Shown piece by piece: positions 9,540 through 22,730 of a stretch of DNA of 64,000 nt (the first letter of the stretch is position 1; each line of letters starts with the position of its first letter). The translations under genes were made by a program, and so were the position numbers. The notes beneath the pieces were generated by a model. That model saw nothing but the letters and a program-made list of their open reading frames with translations, was not told the DNA's origin and made no database searches. This DNA is from Impatiens glandulifera (lineage: Eukaryota > Streptophyta > Magnoliopsida > Ericales > Balsaminaceae). The DNA lies in assembly GCF_907164915.1 (NCBI RefSeq), contig NC_061868.1:19959819-20023818 (forward strand), given 5' to 3'.

Positions 9540-10691
9540 TAATTATTCATACTCTTCAAAATCAGAATCTGAAGAATTTGAATCAGATTCAACAAGTAGT
9601 AATTTGAATATAATGTTCTAAATAATGGAAGCATTTCAGAATTAAGCTCATATGACTCCAAATGTAAACCATGGCAATCGAGACTAAAATTTCCCAAGAA
9701 GGAATTTAATAAAATTGATCAAAATCAAAATATCGAAAAATTTGAATTATATAGAATCATATCTCAATTTTAGATATGAGAATTAATGTTTTAACCTCTA
9801 ATTATGATTTTGAATTACTAAAAGAAATTAGGGATCCAAAATTAAGAATACAGATCATAGATCAATTCAATACTAAATAAGGAACTTCATGCTCTAAAGA
9901 ATAAGAATTAGAAGGCAAGATTTTAAATTATAATAAATCTTATAATATGACTAAAGTTATGAACCAACTAAAGAACAAATATCAGAACAAAGAAGATAGT
10001 ATATCTATCCAAAACTTAAAAAAAAAAAAATAATCTTAAAGAAGATAATAAAATATTAAAAATTAAAATTTTATACAGAAATACATGATTACTAAACTTG
10101 AGAATAAAACTTAAGAACATAATCAAACTTATGAAAAAAATAAAAGAGAAAATAGAAATTGAAAAAACATCTTCTTAGAAAATTTCTTATCCATAATAGA
10201 AATGGTACATAAAATATCTCTTTTAGTTGATAACTATTATACAAAGTCGTTTAGCACTTTTGTTGATAGAAGAACAGTTCTTAACGTTATACAAGAATTG
10301 ATTAATTCCTTCTACATATTTTCATAAAACAAGTCATACCTTGTGGCCTGTAGGTGGAGATAAACTCAAAATTCAATATAAACTTCATAAAGCCTACATA
10401 TGTACTAATAATAAGTGCATTGTCCAAAGTTTTATACTTGCTAAATATATATATAACCAAGTCATACCTGATACCCTTTTAAATACTATTTATTCAATTA
10501 AGAAAATTGATAGCAAGGGCATTAAAGGAACTTTTCAAGAAAATGATATTTTTCTAGAATTTATTATTGAACCATTTACTAAAATGTTCCCTAGTATATA
10601 TGACAGTATCAAAGTAAAACAAGATCAAATATATTTTCTTGATGGACAATTAAGAAACCCCATATTGCAAGAAAAAAATTATCGGTCATAG
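9540..10691 (+). pseudogene. Decayed AT-rich coding remnant of unknown origin
   Basis: A 116-residue open frame at 10341-10691 (starting MWPVGGDKLKIQYKLH) is preceded by about 800 bp of broken frame. That stretch still encodes acidic-serine-rich and lysine/asparagine-rich coiled-coil-like segments. The open frame ends at 10691, where the inverted-repeat element begins, so it may be cut by that insertion. I do not recognise the protein. A retroelement or pararetrovirus-type structural gene is possible, but no zinc finger, protease or polymerase motif is visible. Confidence 0.3.
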
Positions 10692-13600
10692 CGCAAAAAC
10701 ATCGGTCTTAGGTCTCGGTTCTAACTCAAGAACATCGGTCATAGGTGTTTGTCCTTGCTTATTTTTGTCGGTCCTTGGTCTCGGTCCAGACTAAGAATTC
10801 TCAGTTGTATCTCTCGGTCCTAGGCTCACAGGCATCAGTCCTCAAGAACACAAGACCTCATTTTTTAAAATTAGTTTTTTTAGATTTGATTCTTTGATCT
10901 AAGAGCTTGGGTAGCTTCACAAAGGTCCCAGGAACATGTTGATCATCATCTCAAGGTATGGATCAACTTAGATGATGATCAATTTATTCAAAACAGTTTT
11001 GATCAAAAATGGAGTTTTTGATTTTAAATTTGTTTTGAAGTGAAATGAGCTATCCAATAGCTTCTTTATAACATATATACTTGATTGGTACCAAAACAAT
11101 AACACTGACCGTTCGTTTTGACCAATTCAAGAAATCAAAATTTTCATTTTATTTTAAAAATTTTGATTTTGATCAAACATGATCGGGATGGATCAAACAT
11201 TATCCAAATGGTTTCCCAACATCATTACGATCGTGTTGGGATGATTTCTGGGTTGTGATTCAATCAAATTAACCCAAGAACAAAAAACTCGTTTTATTTT
11301 GAAAATTCAAATTTGATGTTTTGTTTGTTAGATTGATTCATCGATTCTATAATATCCAGATAGTTTCTAAATCATATAGTGATGAACATTCAATAATAAA
11401 ATCACATAAATAACAAACATACAAGATTCTATAATTTGAAATATAAAAATTTCAAATTCAAATTGTGAATATGAATTTGAGGATGATTGGAACCTTACCA
11501 AGGATTGGAGAACACTCCTTGATCCTTATGGAAGCTTTCTTGATGCACAAATCCGAGCTTCTAAGCCATCAACAGGTTATTCAAGATTTAGTCATGTATA
11601 AATGGCTAAGGTTATTTATCAAGAGATGTGAAGGGAATATGAAAGTTTTAACAAGTTTAATGTGAGTTACTAACTAGTAACACTCATGGTGATTATATGT
11701 GTATGATCGCGAGACTATCAACATGTAATTCTTTGTGAAAGCTTACAAGATTACTTATGGGTTTACTAACAAATAATGCGTTGAGGGTGAAATCAAATGA
11801 CCAGGTTACTATCAACAGATACATTGGTCACGGGAGCTGACAAACTTTCCACAAAGATCACTCATAGGTAAGGTTGAGGGTAATCAAATATAAATGATCA
11901 TGGTTCTATCAACAAAATATTTTCTTGTTTGGTCATTACAAGGAGAATACCTATTGAAAAATAGGATTTTTGATTGGAGTACCTATTGGGAGATAGTGTT
12001 TGACGTTGAGTACTTATCGAGAGATATGGTTTTAATACCTATTTAGACGATAGGGTTTAGATACCTATTTGAGAAATATGGTTTGAGATACTATTTGGCT
12101 GATAGGATTTAAGATTCATATTCGAGCAATAGGGTTTAAGATACCATCTGGGAGATAAGGTTTGTTTAAATGGATCATGTATAAATGATCTCATATTTTG
12201 TAATTAGACAAAATTGTAAATGGATCATGTCCAAGTGAGATCTTTACTCGTCGATAGACAAGGCTTAATACCTAACGAGAGATAGGATTTTGTATTTTGT
12301 ATATCTATCAAGAGATAGTGTTTTGATTGGAGAATACCTTCCGGCGATATCTTTTTGAGAACATAATTGCGGATGTACAATTTTCTGACCTATCAATAGA
12401 TAGGGTTTCTGACGGAATTTTATACAAACAATATCTCAACCTATCAATAAATAGGGTTTCAGACGAAATCGTGTACGAACAATTAGCAGACCTATCAACA
12501 AATAAAGTTTTAGACGGAATTGTATACAAACGATGTCTCAACCTATTAATATATAGGGTTTTCAAGTGCAATCATGTACGAACGATTAACACACCTATCA
12601 ACATATAAATTTTTAGATAGAATCGTATACAAACGATGTCTCGACCTATCAACATATAGGGTTTTCAGACGGAATCGTGTACGAACGGTTAGCGCACCTA
12701 TCAATATATATGATTTATAACGTAACTATATACAAAAGAAGTTTTTCAGATGGAATCATGTACAAATGATTAGCATACCTATCAACAGATAGGATTTCTA
12801 TTGAAAACATATATAAATGATGTCTCGACCTATTGATAAATAGGGTTTTTCAGACGGAATCGTGTACGAACGATTAATGCACCTATCAACAGATAGAGTT
12901 TCTAATGGAACCATACAGAAATAATCTCTCAACCTATTGACAAATAGGGTTTTCATTGGATCATTTACGTATGATCTCAGGGCCTTGTCGACAAACAATA
13001 TTATTAACGGATCATCTATAAATAATCTTTACGCTTGTCAACAAACAAGGCTTATAAAGAAATTGTGTATGCACGATTTCTCGTACCTATCGACAAACCT
13101 ATTTTTATACCTAATAATAACTATGGTTTGGAAATAAGATTGTGTATGAACGATCTCACGTACTTATTGAGAGATAGGGTTTTGGATATCTAATTACAAT
13201 TAGGATTTAAAATAGGATCGTGTACAAACGATCTCACAAACTTATCAATAAATAGTGTTTTGGATACCTAACTACAATTATGGCTTATAACGAGATCATG
13301 TAAGAACGATCTCACAAACCTACCGACAAATAGTGTTTTGTATACCTTACTACAATTATGGTTTAAAATGGGATCATGTACGAATGATATCACATACATA
13401 TTGACATATAGGGCTTTGAATACCTAACTAGAATTAGGGTTTAACAAGATCGTGTACGAACGATCTCACGTACCAATCCACAAATAGGGCTTTAGATACT
13501 TAATTAATTAGGGTTTTAATGAGATCATATACGAACGATCTCATGTACCTATCGACAAATAGGATTTAGATACCTAACCACAATTAGGGTTCACGTACCT

Positions 13601-13770
13601 ATCGAAAGATTGAGTTTGGATACCTAACTACCATTAGGGTTTAAACGGAATCGTGTACGAACGATTCACATACCTATTAATATAAATTAGGGTTTAAACG
13701 GAATCATGTACGAACGATCTCACATACCTTTTGACATATAGGGTTTAAGAGACCCGATCTTGTTTATTTT
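10690..13770 (+). repeat. Left arm of the inverted repeat
   Basis: The outer part (10690-10860) has repeated CGGTC(C)TAGGTCTCGGTCC-like words. The middle part (10900-11510) is unique sequence shared with the right arm. The inner part (11940-13760) is a tandem array of mini-hairpins separated by GGGTTT and CGGA-type spacers. Examples are CCTATCAATAGATAGG at 12389, ATCGTATACAAACGAT at 12622, CTTGTCAACAAACAAG at 13034 and CCTAACTACCATTAGG at 13623. No gene is visible. Confidence 0.8.
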
Positions 13771-15039
13771 GCTTTTGTATTATTGGTTGTGACTCTATGT
13801 CTTTTAAGGGAATATTTCAATAAAATCCTTGTTTTCCTTTCTTTTTCAACGTATCCTTCACAGCTAGTTAACACCCGTCAGTTAGTAGTTTCAAGTTTTA
13901 TTTATGGACATATGACTCATGTTTTTGGATAAAGGAACACATTTTTTGGTCCACCAGTTCCTTTCATTGTTTCTCTTTTTTTCGAGATTGGAATGAACAT
14001 TGATCATTCTGAATGAATCTTAATTTTTTTAGATTCGAAACGTATTCGGGGCTAGGCTTTGAACATATTTTCCATCCTTTGTGATGATTTTTCTTTCACC
14101 AAGGAATAAGATTTACTTTTACCCAACTTTCGAGATATCGACTATAAATTCGATCTCTTGTACAAACTATTATCCAGAATTATAACCCTCGAAGAAGATA
14201 GTCAAAACATCAATGTTTTGATAAGTATGCAACTATTATTGGTTGTTCGGCCCTGAACCACATTTCATGAAAGTTCAACTCATTGTAAAATATCTTTTAG
14301 AGAGGTCTATCGACTTTCTGCTATGATTTTCTCTTGCCACTTTTTTTCTCTTAATTCTTTTGCTGAGTCACGGGTATATCTGGTTAAATCGGTACATTAT
14401 TGCCCTTTCCGTAACAATTAATACTAGAGACTGTGTGAGCAACGAACTATTATTTCTGATGCAAGAGTTATGACTTCTCTATTGGCTACTCAAAATATCA
14501 CTATATATTTCAAATATACCCAATCAACAACTCTTAATCACCCTTTTTACAGATCGATCATCACTAACATCAAAGTACATGATCCACACATATAATTTAC
14601 TTGAGCATCTAATGTTTAAGGAAAGTTCACTATAGCAGCTACAAGACGCACCATATATATATATATATTACCATGAGGGGTCTCTTGCATGACAATCTAG
14701 TGCATTTTTAACTCATTAACAACCACCTGATTGTTAATTCAAATTTATCAACTATAATCTCGAGTTATAGGGACATTGGCTTGATTAAAACAATCAAAGT
14801 AACACACACCAGTGTTATCGGTTTAATGATGTCCTATCTCAATAAAACTACATTATGATCGACCTATATTTATGATCACTATCATAAACACTTTTATACA
14901 AGTAACATATCATGGACTTCACTTGATTCATATGCTCGTTAAAGGCAAAAAGTATAAAACAAGGAAGATACCTTTATTAACTGAAATTTTTACAATACCA
15001 TAAATGCCAAAGTGATATCCATTGATCACGCTTATCTAA
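13771..15039. other. Central spacer of the inverted repeat, no gene seen
   Basis: Unique AT-rich sequence between the arms. It has a short (AT)n run near 14650. No transposase-like or other open frame of note occurs. Confidence 0.5.
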
Positions 15040-18000
15040 CAGTTAGGTACATAAATCCTAATTATCATTAGGTAACCTAAACCCTATATGTCGATAGGTA
15101 GATGAGATCGTTCATTCACAATCTCGTTTTTAAACCCTTATTGTTATTAGGTAACCTAAACCCTATATAGTGATAGGTCGAGAGACCGTCGTACATGATC
15201 CCATTTTTAAACCCTTATTGTTATTAGCTAATCTAAACCCCATCCGTCGATAGGTACGTGAGATCATTCCTCAATATCATATTTAAAAACCCTAATTGTG
15301 GTTAGATACCTAAACCCTAATTTTCATTAGGTAACCTAATCTTATATGTCGATAGGTATGTGAGACCGTTCGTACATGATCCAATTCTTAAACCTTAATT
15401 ATTATTAGTTAAAAAAACCCTATCTGTCGATAGGTACATAAGATCGTTCGTACACGATCCTGTTTTCCCAAACCCTAATTCTAGTTAAGTATCAAAACCA
15501 TATCTATTGATAGGTACATGAGATTGTTCGTACATGATCTCGTTATAAAACCTAATTGTAGTTAGTTATTAAAACCATATTTTTCGATAGGCTCGAGAGA
15601 TCGTTTATATACGATTCTGTTTTCAAGACTTGTTTGTTGACAAGCATAAAGATCATTTGTAGATAATCCATTAACAACTTTGTTTGTCAAAAAACAATCG
15701 AGGTCATTTCTAGATGACCCATCAAAACCATAATTGTATATAGGTATCCAAAACTCTATTTGTTGATAGGTTCGTAAGATCATTCGTATATGATCCTATT
15801 ATCAGAACCCTAATTTTCATTAGGTACTAAAACCCTAATTTTAGTTATGTACCATAAAACCCTATTTATTGATAGGTGCTTGACATTATTTGTACACAAT
15901 CCCGTTATCAAAACCCTAATTTTTATTAGGTAACCGAAACACTATCTATTGATTGAAAAGATATTGTTTATATACGATTCCATCTAAAACCCTATTTGTT
16001 GATAGGTGAATCAATTGTTCGTACATGATTTTGTCTAAAAATCCTATTTGTTGATAGTCCGAGACATTCTTTTTATATGATTCATTCTAAAATCCTATAT
16101 ATTAATAGTGCTCTAATTGTTTGTACACGATTCCGTCTAACAACCATATTTGTTGATAGATCGAGACATCGTTTATATACGATTCTATTTAAAACCATGT
16201 CCGTTGATAGGTTCCCAATTGTTCGGACACGATTCCGTATAAAAACCCTATTCGTGGATAGGTCGAGACATTGTTTTTTTACAATTTTGCCAAAAACCAT
16301 ATCTATATATAGGTCGAGACATTGTTTGTATACAATTCCACCATAAACCCTATATGTCGATAGGTTAAGACATTTTTTCTATAAAATTCTATATGAAAAT
16401 CCAATCTATGGATAGATCGAGATATCGTTCGTACATGATCCTACAAAAACCTTATATATTGATAGGTCAAAAAACCGTTCATGCACAATTCTGTTCACAA
16501 ACCCTATCCCCGATAGGTATTCTCCAATGAAAACAAATCTCTTGATATATAATGAAATGAAAAACCTATCTCCCGATAGGTATTAAGCCTTGTCTTTGAG
16601 GAGCATAAAGATCAAATGTACATGATCCATACAAAATCCCTATCGTTCGATAGGTATCCAAGCCATGTTTATGAACAAGCACAAAAATAATTCCTATATG
16701 ATTCTGACAAAACTCTATCTCTCGATGGGTATCCATGCCATGTTTTTAACAAGAACAATGATCATTTGTAGATGACCCGTTACCAATCTTGTTTTTTGTC
16801 AAAAAACCCAATCACGCAAATATGTATCTCAAACTCTATCGTTTGAATAAGTATCTCAAAGTCTATTGCTCTATAAGCACTAAAAATCTATACCAATTTA
16901 CATAATTAAAATAATTATTTTGATCTATTTATGAAAAAATAAAATCAAAATAATTAATCTCATGGCCAAAATCTAATTAAAACAATTAACTAGATTAATT
17001 ATTGTAATAATTAGAACCTAATTAATTAAGAAAAATGGTTAAAATAATAAAAATAAAAATATTTGTGATAAATGTTGTACTAATATATTTTAAAATAACT
17101 TTAGGTAAAATTAGGGATTAAAATAAATAATTTAAAATGAAATAAGGTACACATTTCATCTCCCAAACTTATTTATTTAACCCTAAAATATACAAAAAAG
17201 AAAATGGTAAAATATTTAGAAACATAATTGGTAAAAATATGAAATGAAAAAGAAAGCTACAGTCGAGAACAGGGCCATCAGATGAGCGATGAGATCTCAT
17301 ACAATGAACTAGACGCGCCTAAATAATCGTTTGTAACCGAAGGAGCGCTTTCACATATCTTACCCGATCGGCTAACGCCTGTTAGCCGAATCGCTTACGA
17401 AACGCCCAAAGGTCAACGACGTTGGACAGAGCGCTAATGGAACGCCATCCGGGCAAGAAACCATGTAGTTTTAGCCTCCCACCATCTTCCTCATCGTGAC
17501 GCCGTGAAGATAAGATTAAAGATTCTTCTTTGATTTTTCCAATTTGGAACTCAGCCTATAGTCAACTTTTTTGCCTGATTTCCCTACTATAATGATCATT
17601 TCTCCTACATCAATAGGGATGATTCATCCCTATTTCATCATGTTGACTCAAAAACAGCCAAGACACCATTAATGGCTTTTGTCTAATTTAGTCCACTTGA
17701 AATCTGCATTAACTCATAGATGTTATAAATACATCCTCCGAGTCATTCTGAAGACAATATATAACATTTCAATCCTTCTGATTTTTCAAAAATCCATAAT
17801 TGAAGCTCACAACTTCTAATTTTTCAAAAATTTTGTATCATGTCTTAAATCTTAGATCTGAGCATCCCAAAAGATTAATTAAGGATCAAAGAATGTTATC
17901 AAATCCTTGGTAAGGTTCCAATCACCCTCTAATAGATATTTACAGTTTTAATTTGAAATTTTTATATATCAAATTGCATAAGCTTGTATGCTTCATATAT

Positions 18001-19015
18001 ATGGTTTTTATGGTTGGATATTTATCTAGTGATCATTTATGAACTTTCTAGACATGTTAGAGAAAATCAATCAACCTAAAAAAGAAAAACTCAAACTCAA
18101 ATTTAAATTTTAAAAATAAAAAATGTATTTTTTGTGTTTGGGCTAATTTTCTTGAATCATAGCCCATAAAGCATCCAAACATGATTATAATGATGTTGGA
18201 CAACTGTTTGATCCATTATTATCATGTTTGATCAAATTAAAATTTTCAAAATAATTCAAATTTTAAGTTCTGATTTCGTCAAACGAACAGGTAGTGTTCT
18301 TATTTTTGTATATGTCAAGTATATTATATATATATAAGGAAGCTATTAAGTAGCTCATTTCTCCTCAAAACTGCTTTAAAATAAAAAATCCAAATTTTGT
18401 TCACAAATTTTTTTAAACGAGTTGATCATCATCAAGGTTGATTGATACTTTGAGATGATGATCAACATGTTCCTTGAAGATTTATGAAGCAACCCAAACC
18501 CTTGGATCAAACAATTCAAGATAAAACACGAATTTAAAAAAAAATAAACTTTGGTGTTATAGAGGACCAAGAAATTCGAACCTAGGACCGAGACCTAGGA
18601 CCTAGAATTTCAACAGGACTAAGTGGTCTGATACTTGAGCTAGGACTGAAAGATTCAACATATGTTCTTAAGCTAGGATTGAGAGGTCCAATCGATGTTC
18701 TTTAGATAAGACTAAGAAGTCTGACTGATGTTCTTGAGTTATGACCGAAACGTATGACCTAGGACTCTTACATCCAGGACCGAGAGGTCTTACCTAAGAC
18801 CTAGAGGTTTGACATAGGATCGATGGTCCCCGAACCTAGGACCGATGAACTTAGCCCAGAGATAACCTAGGACCGGTGGGTTTGTACACCCATATCGGTA
18901 ATCTCAGCAAAGGACCAAGAGTCTTAGCACCTAGACCAAGGGAATTCAGCACTTTGACCAAAAATCACAAGCCTCAATCGAGAGGCTCCTCGACCTGGAC
19001 CGATGTTTTTTAGAC
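15040..19015 (-). repeat. Right arm of the inverted repeat
   Basis: Reverse complement of the left arm but about 0.9 kb longer. The tandem array fills 15045-16860, with modules such as CCTATCTGTCGATAGG at 15419 and GATCGTTCGTACACGATC at 15442. The outer repeats of GGACCGAGACCTAGGACC type fill 18560-19010. The extra length includes 17200-17720, a less AT-rich insert with the perfect hairpin CGGCTAAC-GCCT-GTTAGCCG at 17369-17388 that I cannot match in the left arm. Confidence 0.8.
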
Positions 19016-20639
19016 ACCAACCTATTAAAATGGACCCAAGGCCTCGAACTCTAGTCGTACAACATGTTTTGTTCCACTTTTCAAAATTCAAATTTATTTT
19101 TTTAATTTTGGGACTTCAAACCATTTTTTCTAAACTCTCGGAAAATTAGAAAATGTTTTCAAAATATTGTTGGGATATTTCCACAAAAATATTTCAATAG
19201 GATTGTTTGGGATTTATGTTTAAACCCTAATGTCTTTAAAAATGACAGGTGTTCTTCAAGTATTTCCCCTAAATAGACGACATCAGTAATAGGTACCGAC
19301 ATTTAAATATTATTATTACAATATTTTAATTAACATTCGAATCTTATGCATTCTTAGCACCAGAAAAATAATCGGTAGAAATAAAACATGATACAACCAA
19401 TTTTCAAAAGCACACTTTATAAGTAGAGACCGTTTTTAAAATGGTTAAGGAGGATGAAGCGCGAAAGCCTTTCCCAATTATCACCAAAATACGAACTAAA
19501 AGAAAATTCTGGTCAATATATTTGTACATGTATGCCAAGTTTTTATTGATTTTTAAAAATAAATTGAAGACTACAAGATTTTAAATAATATTTTAAATTA
19601 ATAAAGTTTAATTAATTTAAACTAAAGGATTTCTAAAAAAATCAAATAGTGATTTGATTACCGTAAATCTACGGATTATTTAAAATTGAACCCCGAAATT
19701 AATTATTTTTAATTAATTTCAAAAGGTTGTAAAGAATGATTTAAAAACATTTTAAATAATAATATATTTTAAAAGAAAATTCTTGACACGTAAAACGAGG
19801 TTGAAATCTCAAACCTAGAGCTTTTCACGGAAACCGATACAAAGGGTTTTTTTAGGTGTGACAACATTGTAGCGACTCTACAAGGGATTAAATGTTTTAC
19901 TCAAAAATATAAACATGGCTTTTGAAATGTTTGTATCACGTTTTTAACTTAATAGGCTTGTCTTGAAAGGTACAACACCTAAAAGATGCATATGTTTTTA
20001 TCATATTTCAATCCTTTAGGTGTAAAGAGTACAACACTCTCTTCTTCCTTACAAAGAAGTACACGAACGACATCAATGTGAAATGACAACTTGTTACAAA
20101 TCGAGTGATGTTATGAAAGAAAAAACTAGAATGCACAAGATCAAACCCACCCTTTAGCGATAAGTCGTCCGATAAGACGCAGGAATTGTGGAGGTGGGGG
20201 AAATTTCCCAATTGAGTATATATTCCCTGGTTTATGGCAATGTTTTTATCCCCTTCACTATCAGTGAATGAAACTCTCGTATGATTCCCCTTAACACAAA
20301 AAACCTAGTTATTATCACCAAGCTAATTGTTTTTCGTTCTAGACTACAAAAACCTAGTCACCACAACCCTTTATGTGACTACTATATATGTATTATGTGT
20401 ATGCATGTATAGTCTAAGTGAGCATCTTATACATGTTCCTTCTTTTCAAAATAAACACATGTTTGTAAGTATTTTGAATTTCCAATCATAAACGATGTCC
20501 ATGCTGACGGATATCGAGTATTGATAATTTTCACGCAAATGAGTGGAACTATCGATCTTATGGGCTCATTCAAATTATGAGATTCATAAACTTCGAGGTA
20601 AACTCCACTTTCATGATGGAACTACAACGAAGGTGGAAC
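19016..20639. other. No gene recognised
   Basis: AT-rich sequence with short frames only. I see no repeat partner or RNA gene in it. Confidence 0.4.
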
Positions 20640-22730
20640 CTTGTAAAACATGCTTACTTCTTAAGAGAAAGGTCTATGTGCCAAACCATTGAGGAGTTCT
20701 GAGCTATCCTCATTATGGACAAAAAGATAGTTCAACATGAATCCATATGTAGAATCTATGTCCTTAAGGAAGTTCTTGCAAGAGGAATAAGGATACTCTA
20801 AGCTAACATTCGATATTAACCTCACAAGGACGTAGATGGACTTCTAGACATGAACGAAGATGGAAATCAGGAATGTAGAAATTCCTTTTAACTCTAGGAT
20901 CATCCATGATAACAATGACAATCCTACTAGCTCACTTCTTCCTAATACCAGAAAATGGCAAACCCTCTTCAAGAATCTTGGAGGTAACATACCATATGCG
21001 AAGAGAAAAAAAACCCGCAGGTGTTATTCTAGCAGAAATACTGATGAATTTCAATAACTCATGTTTATCTTCCACATGAGCAAAAGGGGCTCACACTTCA
21101 TTTTCTACATCTGGCTGCTCGATAAACTTAAACGTTTGCCGCCAATAATTCCCGATGGTATCATGTCCCCTTCCCTTCATTATCAAAGTATGAAGGAAGC
21201 CTTGCTTGAACCTCTTATCAGAGCAATGATGAATTAGAGAAATCATTCCATGATACCCCCATCAAAAAAATAACATTCACATTGGACGACAAACCGATGA
21301 TTATATTTCTAGGCTTGGAATGGGTTACCTGTTATTACACCCATAACATGTTCAAGAAATTTGGCTCCAGCTATATCCAGGTTGCCTTTACTATAGACAT
21401 GCCAATTGATCACATGATCTATACAGGATACCTGAAAAATGGCACGACTCCTTTCAAATGAATATCCTATAAAAGAAAAGGAAGTACCTGAATATCATTC
21501 TCCAAGAATACGAGCAAGTACAGGAAATTGAAGAGGAAGAAGTTGTTAGCGTGGAAACATGCTACATTTAAACCTAAAGTATGTGACCTTCATTAACACT
21601 TTCTCCCTTTTAGACTCTCTTTGAAAATATATAGAAGAGAGCTCTTTTTGTAAAAAACTAAGCGAGAATGTTTATATAATAACTTTATGTTTCCTTATCG
21701 AATCAAAAAAGAGATGCTCACTCTCTAGGATTTATTTTATATGCATATGCATTGTATTTGTATTCTGTAACAAAAAGCCGACACGGCCTCCATAAAGAGG
21801 GCCCAAAATCATGTTGTTTTATACGCCACTAGATGGCCGAAGAACCTCTAATACTTGAAACAGTCAATATGACCAAAATCAGGGAAATGAAGGCAACTTT
21901 GTAACAAGTAACAGAACAACTCGCGTTGATCACAACTTCTTTAGTTGATCATCAAATTACGTCAACATGCTAAAATATACATTCTTCTCCTCGATTTCCT
22001 ATATAGGTAATATCAGTTATGGTTACCCCATTAAACCCCATCCTACTGGTCAGCAAGTTTAAGAAGAAGTCTCTCTCTACGAAGATTCCGAAGAGGATAT
22101 CAACCAAACTACACGGGTATAAAATGAGGATGTAATCAACCACTAGGACCATATGAAAAACCAATTTTAGTGACTTATCAACCACCGCTAATGGAATATG
22201 AACGCCATATGGCTCAAGTTCAATCCATGCAGACAGAAATGCAAGCCCATCTCAACAAATTAGCTTGGAGAAAAATCACTAAAGAACATCATGACTGGAA
22301 AAATACTATGAAAGTTTTCGAACGAGAATTTATTATGGTTGGCGTCATGCATCTAACTCTATCTAAGCACATAGGTAAAAGTGATATGTCAGTCTTCTCA
22401 AAATGTCGCATCCGCAATGACCCCATTGCAACTTTGAGAACCAATTGTTCTCTTCCCCAGTACCCCGAGGACGCTCCTCTACGCTGATATCATCAGCAAA
22501 ATATAGTTTATCTATAGAGTATAAAGGAACTAGTTATAGTGTTCATAGAATGCTTCTCAATGCATCTCAACCTCGAACGACCAAAAAAGAAGGTAAAGAA
22601 CATCAAACAAGAAGAAAACAAGAAATTCTCCATGTTTATCGAAAGATGGAAAGCTGTCTCTAAAGAAATTGATTCCCTTCCGAGCGAACAACGACAAATC
22701 GATATGATTTTGGAAAATATTAACATATGA
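20640..22730 (+). pseudogene. Decayed gag-like region, probably Ty3/gypsy (Tat/Ogre type)
   Basis: Translated fragments in changing frames resemble plant gypsy Gag and its upstream domain. At 20640-21540, segments such as RWNLVKHAYF and DKPMIIFLGLEW resemble the conserved N-terminal domain of some Tat-type elements. At 22170-22487 and 22539-22730, short open frames give ERPKKKVKNIKQEENKKFS and FIERWKAVSKEIDSLPSE. These match the pattern of Gag segments in which a conserved NIKQ is followed by a region rich in RW. Many stops and shifts make it non-functional. No LTRs are seen, and the family call is tentative. Confidence 0.45.

Larger units (their letters stand above)
10690..19015. mobile_element. 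Foldback-like element: 8.3-kb inverted repeat with tandem-module arms
   Basis: The two ends are reverse complements: AAAAACATCGGTC near 10695-10707 against GACCGATGTTTTT at 18998-19010. Similarity continues inward through GGAACATGTTGATCATCATCTCAA (split here as 10931-10954 and its complement near 18452-18475) and GGAACCTTACCAAGGAT (left about 11488, right about 17897). It then enters large tandem arrays. A unique 1.3-kb centre separates the arms. Long inverted repeats built of subrepeats are the hallmark of foldback transposons and of some Mutator-like elements. I see no transposase frame and no clear target duplication, so it would be non-autonomous. Confidence 0.6.

Noticed and set aside
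9540..10691. Endogenous pararetrovirus remnant
   Set aside because: The codon bias and lysine/asparagine-rich segments suggested it, but no zinc finger, movement-protein, protease or polymerase motif is visible, so the origin is left open.
13140..15480. Interstitial telomere repeats, because TAGGGTTT and AAACCCTA are frequent
   Set aside because: The words are single, separated by other sequence, and part of larger modules; no tandem TTTAGGG run exists.
11940..16860. CRISPR-like array
   Set aside because: Eukaryotic context, no constant direct repeat with unique spacers; the regularity comes from small hairpins in foldback arms.
22170..22487. Independent host gene of 105 codons
   Set aside because: It sits within a string of gag-like fragments in different frames and has no promoter or homology suggesting a separate gene.
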